A stretch of DNA of 64,000 nt from Eubacterium multiforme (GTDB lineage: Bacteria > Bacillota > Clostridia > Clostridiales > Clostridiaceae), in assembly GCF_030813415.1 (NCBI RefSeq), contig NZ_JAUSUF010000002.1, forward strand, positions 248,001 through 312,000, given 5' to 3'. The notes under the pieces are model-generated. The model worked only from the letters and a program-made list of their open reading frames with translations, searched no databases and had not been told where the DNA came from. Below, piece after piece: positions 63,671 through 64,000 of the stretch. Position 1 is the first letter of the stretch. Every line of letters starts with the position of its first letter. Made by a program: the position numbers and the translations under genes.

Positions 63671-64000
63671 TTAAAGTTCTATTTTATTTATAGTTCTCTT
63701 TGAACCACTTACAACATCTATTCTTTCTAATATACTCCACATGTTAGTATCATCTTTAATTTCTTTACCAGTAGCAACGGTTATCTGTTTTCTATCAATA
63801 AACTTTACTGCTTCCTTAAAGTTTAAAGTAAAGAATAAGGCTGTCTTTCCCTTTGTTGGAGTAGCTAGACTATCATCAAATTGATATATAGGTTTGTTAT
63901 GGAAATATTCAACTCCATTTGCTCCAACTGTAATTAAGTTCAATGGTCTACCTTGTTTATCTTTCATATTATTTAATAAGCAATATCCAGCACTATTACA
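63671..64000 (-). CDS. Major capsid protein, 3' part (runs off the window)
   Basis: The frame stays open to the right edge and covers the C-terminal half of an HK97-fold capsid protein (GRPLNLITVGANGVEYFHNKP; TKGKTALFFTLNFKEAVKFIDRKQITV; a last strand ending NKIEL). The 5' part lies outside. Its neighbours are connector and adaptor genes. Confidence 0.75.
   Translation of the reverse strand, partial: CNSAGYCLLNNMKDKQGRPLNLITVGANGVEYFHNKPIYQFDDSLATPTKGKTALFFTLNFKEAVKFIDRKQITVATGKEIKDDTNMWSILERIDVVSGSKRTINKIEL

Larger units (their letters stand above)
56690..64000. mobile_element. Prophage B, left part, head-tail module
   Basis: Capsid, connector, adaptor, gp10-like, tail completion, major tail, tail chaperone and tape measure genes follow in the order of a siphovirus. 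The distal tail, host-recognition and lysis genes are absent on this side, so the prophage is truncated or defective. The left border is placed near the spo0A fragment. Confidence 0.75.

Noticed and set aside
1-64000. tRNA, rRNA or riboswitch genes
   Set aside because: I saw no conserved tRNA or rRNA segments and no recognisable riboswitch or T-box. A covariance-model search would be needed to exclude small ones.

Overview
The window is very AT-rich and carries spore genes (dacF, spoIIM, the gerW-type ytfJ gene, a DacB-like carboxypeptidase and a 3' piece of spo0A) next to a complete D-proline reductase (prd) operon. This points to a proline-fermenting (Stickland) Clostridium sensu stricto. 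The species cannot be fixed from this sequence alone.

Layout. (1) About 1-12,488: one end of prophage A. Early and replication genes lie on the minus strand (late regulator, MazG-like, DnaC-like loader, iteron-bearing initiator). A divergent Cro/CI switch has five matching operator-like sites. On the plus strand follow a ParB-like/Dam methylase pair, an ImmA-like protease, a large serine integrase and a small membrane protein. (2) 12,489-16,912: a host FAD oxidoreductase gene broken twice. A 3.6-kb element (MFS transporter, small divergent ORF, serine recombinase) splits it at a 7-bp core, and removing the element restores the reading frame exactly. The 3' end of the same gene stops where prophage A begins. 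(3) 16.9-29.1 kb: core host genes: flavin/iron-sulfur reductase, DacB-like, DUF2953, YtfJ, ScpB/ScpA, DacF, Pdp, DeoB, a XerD-like protein that lacks catalytic residues, SpoIIM, a NUDIX hydrolase and a DUF1002 protein. (4) 29.5-39.2 kb: prd cluster, with the sigma-54 activator PrdR upstream, then PrdC, PrdA, a small protein, selenocysteine-containing PrdB, PrdD, PrdE, proline racemase PrdF and a TSUP transporter. (5) 39.6-48.3 kb: host accessory genes (GNATs, DUF975, alanine dehydrogenase, an ABC exporter, a ProX/YbaK-type editing protein). (6) 48.4-56.4 kb: a graveyard of decayed mobile-element genes (broken HTH, ParB-like and two related tyrosine recombinases) plus a HEPN-like gene. (7) 56.56-64 kb: a detached spo0A 3' end, then the head-tail genes of prophage B, ending just after the tape measure gene.

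How it fits together. PrdF racemises L-proline. PrdA/PrdB reduce D-proline with electrons probably supplied through PrdC. PrdR with sigma-54 probably switches the operon on at a -24/-12 promoter before prdC. The order spo0A ... NUDIX-spoIIM-xerD-deoB-pdp-dacF-scpAB resembles a host order I recall from clostridia, so prophage B has probably entered at the 3' end of spo0A, with the intact gene beyond the right edge.

Most unusual points: two serine-recombinase elements in one oxidoreductase gene, the spo0A 3' fragment beside prophage B, the catalytically degenerate XerD in the spore-gene cluster, the ParB-like/Dam cassette in the prophage switch region, and three genes with strong Shine-Dalgarno sites but ATT, ATA or ACG where a start codon should be.
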